64,000 nucleotides of DNA from Nocardia mangyaensis (GTDB lineage Bacteria > Actinomycetota > Actinomycetes > Mycobacteriales > Mycobacteriaceae): NCBI RefSeq assembly GCF_001886715.1, contig NZ_CP018082.1, positions 62,001 to 126,000 on the forward strand. Direction: 5' to 3'. A program made the position numbers and the translations under genes. Below are positions 1 to 9,069 of this stretch, one piece after another (the first letter of the stretch is position 1; each line of letters starts with the position of its first letter). The notes under the pieces were generated by a model. That model was given only the letters and a program-made list of their open reading frames with translations. It had not been told where the DNA came from and did not search any database.

Positions 1-1
1 G

Positions 2-625
2 CGCGGAGATCGGGAATGGGGCCCATGGCCCGCCGATCTGGTCGCGGCCGTTCCCGTGGTCCCCGCGCGCCGAGTGCGCCGGAATCGGGTGGTGCTCACC
101 GGTAATCAGGCCGAGGTGCTCGCCGCCGCCGACACCCGTCGCAGTGTCGCCGAGATCGCCCGCGACCTCGGCCGCACCACCTACGGCTGCCTCGTCGCGG
201 TCCGCGACCTCACCGCCGCGGGTCTGATCGAGGCGCCGGAGCCGATCGAGACGGCGGTGGCGATCGAGGCGGTCGCCGCGACCGAGACGGTGGGAGCCAT
301 CGAGACGGTGCCCGTGCCGCGCACCGGCCGTCATCTCGCGCTCGCCCCGGAGCCTGTCGAAATGCCGGTACGACAACGGCATTCGGCGCCGGAATCGCCA
401 GCTGTTCCAGTGCTGCCGAAGCGGATTCCCGCCGGCGGCGCGGGAGTGATCTGTCCCCCGCGGGTCGGGGGATACGGTCGGCACGCGGTCGACGAGGAAG
501 CGACCGCGGCCGTCCGGTCATGCGGAAACCCCGCTGTCGCGACACCGTACGAACCGGAGCGCTGGCAGCAGGTCGACCGCGAAGTACTCATCCGGCTCAG
601 GGCGGCGTTGGAGGAGCTCGAGTGA
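2..625 (+). CDS. Winged-helix DUF742-like protein (5' end outside window)
   Basis: The frame is open from base 2, so the gene begins upstream of the window; the GTG at 56 is only the first start codon inside it. A stretch with VVLTGNQAEVL, SVAEIARDL and GLIEAPEP resembles the winged-helix fold of DUF742 proteins, which sit beside roadblock proteins and small GTPases in actinobacterial conservons. It is followed by a low-complexity stretch rich in IETV/AIEAV repeats and a Pro/Arg-rich C-terminus. It overlaps the next gene by GTGA (622-625), so the two are probably translationally coupled. The DUF742 assignment is by pattern and context; no GTPase or histidine kinase is visible here, although they could lie upstream. 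Confidence 0.6.
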   Translation, partial: RGDREWGPWPADLVAAVPVVPARRVRRNRVVLTGNQAEVLAAADTRRSVAEIARDLGRTTYGCLVAVRDLTAAGLIEAPEPIETAVAIEAVAATETVGAIETVPVPRTGRHLALAPEPVEMPVRQRHSAPESPAVPVLPKRIPAGGAGVICPPRVGGYGRHAVDEEATAAVRSCGNPAVATPYEPERWQQVDREVLIRLRAALEELE

Positions 626-1095
626 CCGTGCGCAAGAAGCTGCTCGGTGAATGGAGGGGAAGGTTGACCAAAGTGGCGATGACCGTGCCCGAACGGAACG
701 CGGCCGTGCTGGCCGAGCTGAAGTCGTTGCGCGAGCGCGTACCCCGGCTCACCGGGACCGTGGTCGCCTCGAGCGACGGACTGCTCATCGAACACGACCT
801 GCCGCCGCAGGTCGAACCGACGGGGATGGCGGCCTTGGCCGCGGCACAGCTGTCGCTGTCGTACCGGCTGGCCAGCACCGCGCACGGCGGCGGATTCAAC
901 GAGGTCGTCGTGCACGGCACCGAAGGGCAGGTGGTGATCTACGCCGCCGGCTACACCTCGCTGACCGTGCTCGCCGGACCCGAGGTGAATGTCGGCCGAC
1001 TCCACCTGGAGTCGCGCCCGGTAGCTCGCGCCATCGCCGAACACCTGGCGGCAGCGCACTCCTCTGGAAACGACCAGGGGAAGCACAACAAATGA
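622..1095 (+). CDS. Roadblock/LC7 domain protein
   Basis: A 157-residue protein. I chose GTG 622 because it overlaps the preceding stop as GTGA; an in-frame start also exists at 520 but lies inside the upstream gene. It has the roadblock/LC7 pattern: a long first helix (NAAVLAELKSL), then GTVVASSDGLLIEHDLP, ALAAAQLSLS, and a strand-rich half ending VNVGRLHLESRPVARAIAEHL. Roadblock proteins of the MglB type act as partners or GTPase-activating proteins for small Ras-like GTPases at the membrane. The adjacent winged-helix and second roadblock-like genes suggest one regulatory module. Confidence 0.75.
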   Translation: MTVRKKLLGEWRGRLTKVAMTVPERNAAVLAELKSLRERVPRLTGTVVASSDGLLIEHDLPPQVEPTGMAALAAAQLSLSYRLASTAHGGGFNEVVVHGTEGQVVIYAAGYTSLTVLAGPEVNVGRLHLESRPVARAIAEHLAAAHSSGNDQGKHNK

Positions 1096-1105
1096 AAGGC
1101 ACGAT

Positions 1106-1477
1106 ATGTCGAATATGGATCTGGCGCTCAAGGACATGATGGTGATCGACGGCGCGATCGGCGCCGCGGTCGTCGACTACAGCAGCGGGATGGCCCTTGG
1201 CATGCTCAGCAGCACCAAGGCCCTCGACCTGCAGGTCGCCGCGGCGGGCAACACCGAGGTGGTGCGCGCCAAGATGCGCACCATCGAACAGCTCGGCCTC
1301 AACGAGGACATCGAGGACATCCTCATCACCCTCGGCACCCAGTACCACGTCATCCGCCCGATGACCGGCCGCAAGTCCAAGGGCCTGTTCCTCTACCTCG
1401 CCCTCGACCGCAGCCGCTCCAACCTCGCGATGGCCCGCCACCGCCTCAAGGGCATCGAGGAGGACCTGGAGGTGTGA
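1106..1477 (+). CDS. Second roadblock-like small protein
   Basis: A 123-residue protein starting at ATG 1106, ten bases after the previous stop, so in the same operon. IGAAVVDYSSGMALG followed by a helix and a strand-helix C-terminus (HVIRPM, KGLFLYLALDR) matches the roadblock fold in outline, with less similarity to MglB than its neighbour. The sequence is compact, without signal peptide or membrane segment. It may form a heterodimer with the upstream roadblock protein. The specific function is unknown. Confidence 0.65.
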   Translation: MSNMDLALKDMMVIDGAIGAAVVDYSSGMALGMLSSTKALDLQVAAAGNTEVVRAKMRTIEQLGLNEDIEDILITLGTQYHVIRPMTGRKSKGLFLYLALDRSRSNLAMARHRLKGIEEDLEV

Positions 1478-1847
1478 GTTCCCCGCTGTGCCGGGCTCGT
1501 CGGTGACGACCGTGAACGGCGGGGCCTGAGGTGAGGAATCAGCAGTTCGCGGTCCGCGCGTACCCAGGCCCTCGGTGAGCGTTGGTAGCGCTCCCGGGGG
1601 CCGATCTATGTGCGCGAGGCTACACCCGAAATGAACTGGCCCGCAATGCTCTGATTCCGCACGTCGAATCCTCGGTGCGCTGGGCCCACGTCAGCGCCGA
1701 TTTCCGATCGAAGATCAGCCCTGATCGTCCGGACATGTGGCACCACGGCGCCGGTACGCCTATTGTGATTCGCGGCGAGGTCTGGGTAGCCACAAAGTCA
1801 TCGGGGTTTGCTCTGCATCGACGAGAGCAAGGTTGAACTGGAGCGGT
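1478..1847. other. Intergenic region upstream of the cutinase gene
   Basis: This 370-base stretch carries no convincing gene. A short frame at 1582-1836 has no family features and an irregular composition. A GGAG just before ATG 1848 is the likely ribosome binding site of the cutinase gene. I see no repeat or RNA gene. Confidence 0.5.
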
Positions 1848-2747
1848 ATGCAGTTGAAGAGAGTTGTCGCGGCTGTGGGAGCGTCCGCGGCGATGATGTC
1901 CGGCATCATGATCGGCAGCACGAGTGCCAACGCGGCGCCCGGCTGTCCAAGTCTCTACGTAGTGGCCATTCCCGGAACCTGGGAAACCGGTCATGACAAG
2001 CCCCCCGGCCCCGGCATGCTGTCCGGGGTCACCAGAGGGCTGCCTCGCAACACCCAGGTCGATTACGTCACCTATGCCGCGACCGCGTTCCCCTGGGAAG
2101 GCGATGTCTACGGCAGCTCCAAGAAGCAGGCCGTCAACGCGGCCCGCGGGCTGATCAGCGACAAGCTCGCCGCCTGCGCCAACACCAGGGCCGCGCTCGT
2201 CGGCTACAGCCAGGGCGCCGACGCGGCCGGTGATCTCGCGGCCGAGATCGGCACCGGGATCAGCAAGATTCCCGCCGATCGCATCGCGGCCGTCGGCCTG
2301 ATCTCCGATCCGCGGCGCTCGCCCACCGACGTGCAGGTGGGTCCGATCGCGCCGGGCGCGGGCGGCGGTGGCGCGCGGCCGGGCGGCTTCGGCTGGCTCA
2401 GCGATCGCACCCGCACGATCTGCGCGGTCGACGATCTCTACTGCGCCACGGCCACCGACGACTTCGTCACCCGCTTCGCCGGGTTCCTGGCCCAGAGTTC
2501 GGACGCGAACCCGGCCAACCTGTGGCGGTACCAGATCGAGGCGGGTCAGATCATGACCGATCTGATGGCGCACGGTGGGGTACCGACCTTGCAGGCGCAG
2601 CTGTCCGAGGCGGCCAATCAGCAGCGGGCCAAGGATCTGGAGCGGTTCTACCGGTCCCAGGCGCACACGCTGTACGGGAGTTACCAGGTGGGCGGTGGGA
2701 AGACCGCCATCACGTGGATGCGTGACTGGATCGCTTCGCACGCCTGA
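1848..2747 (+). CDS. Secreted cutinase-family serine esterase
   Basis: A 299-residue secreted hydrolase. ATG 1848 begins a typical Sec signal peptide (MQLKRVVAAVGASAA, hydrophobic core, cleavage near SANAAPG), so I prefer it to the longer in-frame start at 1737. The mature protein has the cutinase order: early Cys, LVGYSQGAD with the nucleophilic Ser in GYSQG, and CAVDDLYC, which carries the catalytic Asp between disulfide cysteines; a later His (QAHTLYG) is the candidate third residue. Family members cleave cutin, triacylglycerols or phospholipids outside the cell, and mycolate-producing bacteria carry several. It is monocistronic and ends at a strong bidirectional terminator. Confidence 0.88.
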   Translation: MQLKRVVAAVGASAAMMSGIMIGSTSANAAPGCPSLYVVAIPGTWETGHDKPPGPGMLSGVTRGLPRNTQVDYVTYAATAFPWEGDVYGSSKKQAVNAARGLISDKLAACANTRAALVGYSQGADAAGDLAAEIGTGISKIPADRIAAVGLISDPRRSPTDVQVGPIAPGAGGGGARPGGFGWLSDRTRTICAVDDLYCATATDDFVTRFAGFLAQSSDANPANLWRYQIEAGQIMTDLMAHGGVPTLQAQLSEAANQQRAKDLERFYRSQAHTLYGSYQVGGGKTAITWMRDWIASHA

Positions 2748-2757
2748 GTGCGTTCGT

Positions 2758-2792
2758 GGAAAGGCCCGGTGTCATCGGCACCGGGCCTTTCC
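2758..2792. terminator. Bidirectional terminator between cutinase and phosphatase genes
   Basis: A perfect 14-base-pair inverted repeat (GGAAAGGCCCGGTG with its complement) around a 7-base loop. It lies between two convergent genes and can serve both; the arms end in short A/T runs. Confidence 0.85.
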
Positions 2793-2796
2793 GCTG

Positions 2797-3417
2797 TCAC
2801 TGGGCGGTTCGGGACAGGTTGCGGGGGAGGAGGTTCCAGACGTGGCCGTTTTCGTTGATCGTCGCGGCCGTGCGGGTTCCTGTGCGGGAGTAGAGAATTC
2901 GGGTGATGGAGCAGTAGTCGATGGGGAAGGTCAGGGGGCGGGGCAGGGCCAGGACGTCGGCCAGGAGGACGTTGATGACGCCGCCGTGGGCGAAGGCTAC
3001 GACGGTGTCGGTGGGCGCGGTGTCGGCCACCAGGGCTTCTACCGAGGCAAGGACGCGGGCGGTGAAGGCGGGGCCGTCGATCTGTTCGGGGAGCAGGCCG
3101 GCCTTGATGCGGGCGTAGGCGTCGGCGAAGTCGGTCTTCGCGTCCTCGATCGGAATGTAGGCGGAAAGGTCGCGGTCGTATTCGGCGAGGTCGTCGATGA
3201 TGTCGACGGGGAGTGCGCGGGCGGTCGCGGTGGGCGTGGCGGTGTCGCGGGCACGGCGTTGCGGGCTGCTGACGATGCGCGCGATCTGGTGCGCTGCCAG
3301 CGCGTCGGGGACCCGCGCGGCCTGGCGTCGGCCGACCTCGGTCAGCCCGGGGTCGGCGGCGGCGGTGGTGCTCACGACGCGGTCGGGCTGGGCATGACGG
3401 ACGAGAATCAGCTGCAC
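2797..3417 (-). CDS. Histidine phosphatase (phosphoglycerate-mutase superfamily)
   Basis: A 206-residue member of the histidine phosphatase superfamily. The RHG-like motif is LVRHAQPDR, with the phospho-accepting His near the N-terminus; the second His is in VAFAHGGVI. GTG 3417 is preferred because the conserved strand VQLILVRH starts there; an in-frame ATG at 3486 would overlap the upstream gene. It starts 31 bases after the stop of the membrane-protein gene on the same strand, so they may be co-transcribed. The substrate cannot be read from sequence; these proteins are usually phosphatases of small molecules rather than glycolytic mutases. Confidence 0.8.
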   Translation of the reverse strand: MQLILVRHAQPDRVVSTTAAADPGLTEVGRRQAARVPDALAAHQIARIVSSPQRRARDTATPTATARALPVDIIDDLAEYDRDLSAYIPIEDAKTDFADAYARIKAGLLPEQIDGPAFTARVLASVEALVADTAPTDTVVAFAHGGVINVLLADVLALPRPLTFPIDYCSITRILYSRTGTRTAATINENGHVWNLLPRNLSRTAQ

Positions 3418-3448
3418 GACTCCACACTCTGCCGCATCAGGGTGAACC

Positions 3449-4135
3449 TCACGGCTCTGGCTCGATCTCCTGGCGGCCGGTGACATCGGCGGTGTCGATG
3501 ATGACGATCTCGCGACCCGCTTCGAGCAGCACCTTCAGATACCCGGGCGGATTCTCCAGCACATACCCCTCGACCATCCCGGCGGTGGTGTGGATGTGTT
3601 CGAGCGAGACCCACGGCACCTGCACGCTCGCGGCCAGGATCAGCGCGGCGACGGTGACGATCAGCGCGGAACTGGACATGAACCAGCGCGCGAACCGGGC
3701 ACCCTCGGGATCGCGTTTCCCGGTACGCGACAGCAGGTACAGCGCGAGCCCGACCGCGGCCGCGAGCCCGAGCACCCACCACATCCGAAATGTCCACAGC
3801 AGCGACGCGGTGAACAGGGCGACCACGATCAGCCAAGCCAGATTGCCGGCATTGGTCCAGCTCGGCCGACCCGCCCTGACTTGGCGGATCACCGCCACCG
3901 GCAACAGGATGCCGAGCGCGACGCCACCGAGCACCGGACTGGCCATCAGCGTGCCGAGCACCATGGCGGCCACATCGTCGATGCCGATCGTGCCCGCCAC
4001 CGAGAACGCGGCGTTCCAGTCGTAGTCGGTGATCGCGAACAGGCGAAGCAGCAGGAACAGCCCGGCCATCCCGGTCGCGGACAGTCCCTTGGCGACCAGG
4101 TGCCGATCGGCGGACTCCGCAGCATGACCTGCCAT
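3449..4135 (-). CDS. Multi-pass membrane protein of unknown function
   Basis: A 228-residue protein with about five hydrophobic segments (for example GLFLLLRLFAI, VLGGVALGILLPVAVI, LAWLIVVALFTASLL, VLGLAAAVGLALYLL and LIVTVAALILAASV) and an extended C-terminal segment ending EIVIIDTADVTG. I recognise no family. It lies between lysX and the histidine phosphatase on the same strand; a role in the envelope is possible but not shown. Confidence 0.65.
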   Translation of the reverse strand: MAGHAAESADRHLVAKGLSATGMAGLFLLLRLFAITDYDWNAAFSVAGTIGIDDVAAMVLGTLMASPVLGGVALGILLPVAVIRQVRAGRPSWTNAGNLAWLIVVALFTASLLWTFRMWWVLGLAAAVGLALYLLSRTGKRDPEGARFARWFMSSSALIVTVAALILAASVQVPWVSLEHIHTTAGMVEGYVLENPPGYLKVLLEAGREIVIIDTADVTGRQEIEPEP

Positions 4136-4221
4136 CGGGCGAGGGTAGCGCCGCGAGTCCGCGAATCAGGTCAGGACTTGCCGAGGGCCCGGACAGTGGC
4201 CGCGGACCGTGGCCGGACTCG

Positions 4222-7200
4222 TCAGCGGGGTTTCACCAGCGGGAACGGCAGGGTCTCGCGGATGCTGCGGCCGGTGATCAGCATGACCACGCGGTCGACG
4301 CCCATCCCGAGGCCGCCGGTGGGGGGCATGGCGTGTTCGAGCGCCTGGAGGAAGTCCTCGTCGAGTTCCATCGCCTCGGGGTCGCCGCCCGCGGCCAGCA
4401 TCGACTGTTCGGTGAGGCGGCGGCGCTGTTCCACCGGGTCGGTGAGTTCGCTGTAGGCGGTGCCCAGTTCGACGCCCCAGGCGACCAGGTCCCAGCGTTC
4501 GGTGACGCCGGGGATGCTGCGGTGCGAGCGGGTCAGGGGGGAGACCGAGGTGGGGAAGTCCAGGTAGAAGGTGGGTTCGGTGGTTTGGGATTCCACCAGG
4601 TGCTCGTACATCTCCAGCACCACCTGTCCGGCGTCCCAGCCGTGCTGATACGCCACCCCGGCGCCGTCGCACAGTTCGCGCAACCGGGTGAGGTCGGTGC
4701 GCGCGGTGATCTCGGTGCCGATGGCCTCCGAGACCGCGCCGTGCACCGTCTTGACCCGCCACTCACCGGAGATGTCGACGGTGTCGAATCCGCCGGAATC
4801 ATTGGGCCGCAGGGCCACTTCGGCACCGTTGGCCGCCATCGCCGCGTCCTGGATCAGCTGGCGGCACAGGTGCATCATCCGCAGGTAATCGCTGTGCGCC
4901 TCGTAGGCTTCCAGGATCGTGAACTCGGGATTGTGGCTGAAGTCCACGCCCTCGTTGCGGAAGGTCCGCCCGATCTCGAACACTCTCTCCATCCCGCCGA
5001 CGCACAGCCGCTTGAGATACAGTTCGGGCGCGATGCGCAGATACAGGTCCAGGTCGTAGGCGTTGATGTGGGTGCGGAAGGGGGTCGCGTTGGCGCCGCC
5101 GTGTACCTGCTGCAGGATCGGCGTCTCGACCTCGAGGAAGCCCCAGGTGAACAGTGAGTCGCGCAGCGAGTGCAGCACCGCGCTGCGCTTGGCCATCACC
5201 TCGCGGGTCTCGGGGTTGATCACCATGTCGACATAGCGCTGCCGCACCTTGGCCTCGGAATCGGCCAGCCCGCGCCACTTGTCGGGCAGCGGATGCAGGC
5301 ACTTGCCGTTCATCCGCCAGTCCTGCGCGAGCAGCGAGAGCTCCCCGCGCCTGCTGGTGCCGATCTGGCCGCTCACCTCGATCAGGTCACCCAGGTCGAA
5401 GAACTCGGTGAACTCCGCGCCGCGATCGGCGCCGACCCGCTCGCGGTCGATCACCAACTGGATCTCCTCGGTCCAGTCGCGCACCACCGCGAAGATCACT
5501 CCGCCGTGGTCACGGATGCGCAGCAGCCTGCCCGCCACCCGCACCGTGGTGCCCTTGGGCGCGCGCCGGGCCGCGGCGATGGTGTGCGTGGGCGGGTAGG
5601 AGATCGGGTAGGCGTCGACGCCGGCGGCGGTGAGCCGGTGCAGCTTGTCCATCCGCACCCGCACCTGCTCCGGTCTGCGCGGACCCTGCTCGGTGTCCGC
5701 GCCTTCGGGCGCGTCGGGCGGGCTGCCGTCGGCGTGCAGTCCGGTGATCGTCGCGGGGACAGCCGGATTCGTGCCGGTGTGCACCGCGGCGTCGGGCGCC
5801 CTGCCCAGCCGGGGCAGGAACCCCTCGGCCAGCCCGCTCGCCGTCGCCACCCGGGGCAGCTGCCTGCGCTCCTCATACAGAAAGAACCGCGGCACCCAGC
5901 GCGGGTGGTACTTCACATTGGACCGGTACAGCGCCTCGAGCTGCCACCAGCGCGAGAAGAACAGCAGCACCCCGCGCCAGGCCCGCAGCACCGGGCCCGC
6001 GCCGATCCGGCCACCTTCCTCGAACACCGAGCGGAACACCGCGAAGTTCAGCGAGACCTTGGTGACGCCGTACTGGTCGGAGTTCAGCGCGAGCTGCGAG
6101 ATCATCAGTTCCATCACGCCGTTGGGGCTGTTCGGGTCGCGGCGCATCAACTCCAGCGAGGCGCCGGTGCGGCCCCACGGGACCAGCGAGAGCATGGCGT
6201 GCACCCGGTCGTCGTGATCGACGGCCTCCACCAGCAGGCAGTCACCGTCGAGCGGATCGCCGAGGCGGCCCAGCGCCATCGAGAAGCCACGTTCGGTCTC
6301 GGTGTCGCGCCAGGCGTCGGCGCGGGCGATGATCTCGGCGACCTCCGGGGCCGGGATCTCACGATGCCTGCGCACCCGGACGCCGATGCCGTGCTTGCGC
6401 AGCCGGTTGGCGGCCTGGCGCACCTGCTTCATCTCCGGCCCGGCCAGCGAGAACGCGCGGGTGTCGAGGATCGCCTCGTCGCCCAGGCGCAGCGCCGTGA
6501 GTCCGGCCCGCCGGTAGGCGGTCGCGCCGATCTCGCTCGCGCCCATCACCGCGGGTGCCCAGCCGAACCGGTCCGCCAGCTCCAACCAGGCCGTGATGGC
6601 CTGCGGCCAGCTCTGTTTCGGCCCGATCGGATCGCCGCTGGCCAGGCAGACACCCAGCTCGACACGATAGGTGATCGCCGCTGTGCCATTCGGCGCGAAC
6701 ACCACCGCCTTGTCCCTGCGGGTCGCGAAGTAGCCGAGCGAATCCTCGACATCACTGCTCGCCAGCAGACTTCGGATCGCCGACTCGTCCAGCCCGGTCA
6801 TCGCGTTGTCGGCGCGCTGGGAGCGCAGCAGCACGATCACCGCCGCCAGCAGCGCGATCGCGCCGAACACGCCGAGCGCGAAGTTCACCCACGCGCGCGG
6901 ATGGCCGTCGAAGTGCTCGTTGTTCACCAGCACCGCCGCGGTGACCCGGTACACCGCCCACAGCGGTCGCTGCGCACCGGCGGGCAGCGAGCCGGGGAAC
7001 AGCTCGACCAGGCCCCAGCCGAGCAGACACCCCGCCGCCAACCCGGCGACCAGCACCCCGAGCGCCTTCCAGAGCGCACCGGGCCTGACCCGGGTGTAGA
7101 ACTCCTTGCGCGCCGCGAGCAGCACGCCGAGCACCACCAGGTGGACGAAGAAGGCCACCAGCGCGGCCCTGTCGTCGTCGGCGACGAAGGACACGATGTT

Positions 7201-7536
7201 GGACACCGTGTACAGCACCAGGTAGCCGAACAGCAGCCACCAGGCGACGCGTTTTCGGCTGGCGATCGCCCCGGCGAGCAACCCGACGACCAGCGCCCAC
7301 ACCAGACTGTCGGGGGCGTCGAAGTAGTAGATGTCCACGAAGTGGCGCGGCGTCTGCGTCAGATGCCGCAGGGTCGGCGAGAGGCTCCACAGCAGGCACA
7401 GCACCGCGAAGACGCCGAGGATCATCCCGGTGACGTGCGGTACCTCGGACAACCTGCCGTGCGCGCGATGCGGGACCGGCGATCTGTCCGGTGCTGCCTC
7501 GACGATGGGGTGCTGCTCGGCCTGCGTGGGGGTCAC
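4222..7536 (-). CDS. lysX: Bifunctional lysylphosphatidylglycerol synthetase / lysyl-tRNA synthetase LysX
   Basis: At 1104 residues it has the fused architecture of mycobacterial LysX. The N-terminal quarter has about six membrane helices. The middle is an MprF-type DUF2156 transferase domain, which moves lysine from Lys-tRNA to phosphatidylglycerol. The C-terminal half is a class II lysyl-tRNA synthetase with an OB-fold ([15 protein letters not shown]), motif 2 ([17 protein letters not shown]) and motif 3 ([13 protein letters not shown]). Lysinylated lipid lowers the negative surface charge and protects from cationic peptides. The start is GTG 7536. The gene is transcribed divergently from the S4-domain gene. 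The length matches the family and no key motif is missing. Confidence 0.95.
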   Translation of the reverse strand: MTPTQAEQHPIVEAAPDRSPVPHRAHGRLSEVPHVTGMILGVFAVLCLLWSLSPTLRHLTQTPRHFVDIYYFDAPDSLVWALVVGLLAGAIASRKRVAWWLLFGYLVLYTVSNIVSFVADDDRAALVAFFVHLVVLGVLLAARKEFYTRVRPGALWKALGVLVAGLAAGCLLGWGLVELFPGSLPAGAQRPLWAVYRVTAAVLVNNEHFDGHPRAWVNFALGVFGAIALLAAVIVLLRSQRADNAMTGLDESAIRSLLASSDVEDSLGYFATRRDKAVVFAPNGTAAITYRVELGVCLASGDPIGPKQSWPQAITAWLELADRFGWAPAVMGASEIGATAYRRAGLTALRLGDEAILDTRAFSLAGPEMKQVRQAANRLRKHGIGVRVRRHREIPAPEVAEIIARADAWRDTETERGFSMALGRLGDPLDGDCLLVEAVDHDDRVHAMLSLVPWGRTGASLELMRRDPNSPNGVMELMISQLALNSDQYGVTKVSLNFAVFRSVFEEGGRIGAGPVLRAWRGVLLFFSRWWQLEALYRSNVKYHPRWVPRFFLYEERRQLPRVATASGLAEGFLPRLGRAPDAAVHTGTNPAVPATITGLHADGSPPDAPEGADTEQGPRRPEQVRVRMDKLHRLTAAGVDAYPISYPPTHTIAAARRAPKGTTVRVAGRLLRIRDHGGVIFAVVRDWTEEIQLVIDRERVGADRGAEFTEFFDLGDLIEVSGQIGTSRRGELSLLAQDWRMNGKCLHPLPDKWRGLADSEAKVRQRYVDMVINPETREVMAKRSAVLHSLRDSLFTWGFLEVETPILQQVHGGANATPFRTHINAYDLDLYLRIAPELYLKRLCVGGMERVFEIGRTFRNEGVDFSHNPEFTILEAYEAHSDYLRMMHLCRQLIQDAAMAANGAEVALRPNDSGGFDTVDISGEWRVKTVHGAVSEAIGTEITARTDLTRLRELCDGAGVAYQHGWDAGQVVLEMYEHLVESQTTEPTFYLDFPTSVSPLTRSHRSIPGVTERWDLVAWGVELGTAYSELTDPVEQRRRLTEQSMLAAGGDPEAMELDEDFLQALEHAMPPTGGLGMGVDRVVMLITGRSIRETLPFPLVKPR

Positions 7537-7645
7537 TGATCCAGTGTGAGCGCTCGCGGGCCGGATGCGGGTCGCGGCTGGCGCGGCGTGTTCGTCACCA
7601 GGGCCGGTCGCAGAGCCTTTTTCGCGAAGGAGTAAGTATTAGCGC

Positions 7646-7867
7646 ATGTCGGAACCAGTCGATGTGCCCATCGATGACGATGTCATCAAGCTCGGGCAGT
7701 TCTTGAAACTGGCCAACCTGATCGATTCGGGCTCCGAGGCCAAGATGGTGATCGCCCAGGGCCTGGTCCGGGTCAACGACGAGGTGGAGTTGCGCCGCGG
7801 CAGGCAACTGCAGCTCGGCGACATCGTCGTCCTCGCCGGACACACAGTGCGAGTCTCCGGGAACTAG
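7646..7867 (+). CDS. Small S4-domain RNA-binding protein
   Basis: A 73-residue protein made almost entirely of one S4 domain: IKLGQFLKLANL, GSEAKMVIAQGLVRVNDEVELRRGRQL, GDIVVLAG. This matches the YbcJ/YaaA-like stand-alone S4 proteins, which bind structured RNA, often rRNA or tRNA. GAAGGAG stands upstream of ATG 7646 at a rather long spacing. It is divergent from lysX and followed by a large palindromic repeat. Confidence 0.85.
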   Translation: MSEPVDVPIDDDVIKLGQFLKLANLIDSGSEAKMVIAQGLVRVNDEVELRRGRQLQLGDIVVLAGHTVRVSGN

Positions 7868-7916
7868 CAACCCGCACGCCCCGACCTCGAGGAGGGGCAG
7901 GCCGACGCAGTCGGCC

Positions 7917-8007
7917 GTCGCGGCCGTCCCGCCGGTCAGGCGCCGTTGCGTAGGCGACGAAGGAGCAAGCAACGGTGACTGACCGGCGGGACCCCCGGGG
8001 CCGCGAC
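7917..8007. repeat. Large bulged palindrome between S4 and rraA genes
   Basis: A long imperfect hairpin. Outer arms GTCGCGGCC (7917-7925) and its complement (7999-8007) pair perfectly. Inner arms of 13 bases (7926-7938 with 7980-7992) pair perfectly. A further 7-base stem (7943-7949 with 7969-7975) lies around a 19-base loop. The only asymmetry in the outer part is a 6-base insert CCCCGG on the 3' side (7993-7998). It sits between convergent genes and may act as a bidirectional terminator. The design matches the palindrome at 36958-37050. Confidence 0.8.
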
Positions 8008-8026
8008 CTCGAGCGCGCCAGCGCTC
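8008..8026 (+). repeat. 19-base repeat, copy 1
   Basis: CTCGAGCGCGCCAGCGCTC directly follows the palindrome. The identical 19 bases occur as the reverse complement at 30700-30718, after the GDPD gene. Both copies sit at gene 3' ends, which suggests a dispersed intergenic repeat. Confidence 0.7.
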
Positions 8027-8029
8027 CAA

Positions 8030-8515
8030 TCACACAGCGCGGACCACCACGCCGTCCGGGTCGCTGTACAGCATCTCGCCCGGGACGAAGGTGATTCCGC
8101 CGAACTCCACCGGTACATCGCGCTCGCCGCTGCCGGTCTGGGTGCTCTTGCGCGGGTTGGTGCCCAGCGCCTTCACCCCGATGTCGAGGGTGCGCAGGAT
8201 CGCGGAGTCACGCACCGCGCCGTTGACGATCACCCCGGCCCAGCCGTTGTCCACGCCACGCCCGGCGATGATGTCGCCGACCAGCGCGGTGTGCACGCTC
8301 GCACCACCGTCGACGACGAGCACCTTGCCCTCGCCCGGCTCGCCGAGGGTCTGCTTGACCAGCAGATTGTCCTGGAAGCAGCGGATCGTGGTGATCCGTC
8401 CGGCGAACGCGGCCCGGCCACCGAACTGGATGAACTGGGTGTCGCAGCTGCGGATCTCGGGGCCGATCTCATCGGCCAGATCGGCGGTGGCCACAACATT
8501 CGCTGATTCGGTCAT
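8030..8515 (-). CDS. rraA: RraA-family protein (ribonuclease E activity regulator / HMG aldolase fold)
   Basis: A 161-residue protein of the usual length for RraA. Features are TADLADEIG near the N-terminus, the central [40 protein letters not shown] block, GVKALGTNP and a C-terminal [15 protein letters not shown]. RraA binds RNase E and dampens RNA decay in E. coli; many actinobacterial homologues were once called MenG and share the fold of 4-hydroxy-4-methyl-2-oxoglutarate aldolases. Which activity applies here cannot be told. In M. tuberculosis the orthologue is Rv3853. It lies just downstream of the SRPBCC gene on the same strand in transcription order. Confidence 0.9.
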   Translation of the reverse strand: MTESANVVATADLADEIGPEIRSCDTQFIQFGGRAAFAGRITTIRCFQDNLLVKQTLGEPGEGKVLVVDGGASVHTALVGDIIAGRGVDNGWAGVIVNGAVRDSAILRTLDIGVKALGTNPRKSTQTGSGERDVPVEFGGITFVPGEMLYSDPDGVVVRAV

Positions 8516-8549
8516 GGGCTGATTGTGTCAGGTGGGCGAGTCGGTGTTG

Positions 8550-9005
8550 TCAGCTGTTCTCGCTGTGTGCCTTGGCGATCTCGCGGATCAGGCTGTCGGT
8601 GGTGTGCTTGACCGCGATCTTGACGAAGGGCTCGATGGTCTTGCCGAGCATCTTGCCCGCGATGCCGCCGGGGACCGAGTAGTCGATGGTCGCGTCGACC
8701 GTGGACAGGTCGGGGCTCTTGGGCAGGAACCGGAAGGTCGAGACGATCTCGAAGCCCTTGATCGACCTGGTGGCGATCAACCGGCCCGCTTCCCAGCCGA
8801 TCACCTCGATGCGGGAGGTCAGCGAGGCGGGGCCGAGCTTCATCTTCCCGTCGAACTTCGCGCCGACGCCGTCGGTCTGCTCGGTGACAGGGGTGAAGGA
8901 CTCGATGCCGTACCAGAATTTCGGCAGGTTGCGGTAGTCGTTGACGAAGGCGAACGCGGTTTCGGCCGACGCAGCGCAGTCTTCGACAATCCTCACTTCG
9001 GTCAT
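8550..9005 (-). CDS. SRPBCC-family (START-like) protein
   Basis: A 151-residue protein with the polyketide-cyclase/START-like pattern: VRIVEDCAASAETAFAFVNDYRNLPKFW at the N-terminus, a strand-rich centre and a long C-terminal helix (TIEPFVKIAVKHTTDSL). I use ATG 9005, which precedes the canonical first strand; a start at 9032 would add nine residues. The fold binds hydrophobic small molecules in a helix-grip cavity; the ligand is unknown. It precedes rraA by 34 bases and may share its transcript. Confidence 0.8.
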   Translation of the reverse strand: MTEVRIVEDCAASAETAFAFVNDYRNLPKFWYGIESFTPVTEQTDGVGAKFDGKMKLGPASLTSRIEVIGWEAGRLIATRSIKGFEIVSTFRFLPKSPDLSTVDATIDYSVPGGIAGKMLGKTIEPFVKIAVKHTTDSLIREIAKAHSENS

Positions 9006-9069
9006 GCCGGTCACTGTAATCGGTTCGTACATCGTCCAACGGCATCGGACGCGAACGTGACGGAGGTGA

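Noticed and set aside
1582..1836. 84-codon frame upstream of the cutinase gene
   Set aside because: No ribosome site, no family features and irregular composition.
5170..7539. A 789-codon open frame antisense to lysX
   Set aside because: It mirrors the high-GC third positions of lysX, is rich in His/Arg/Gln and shows no family motif.
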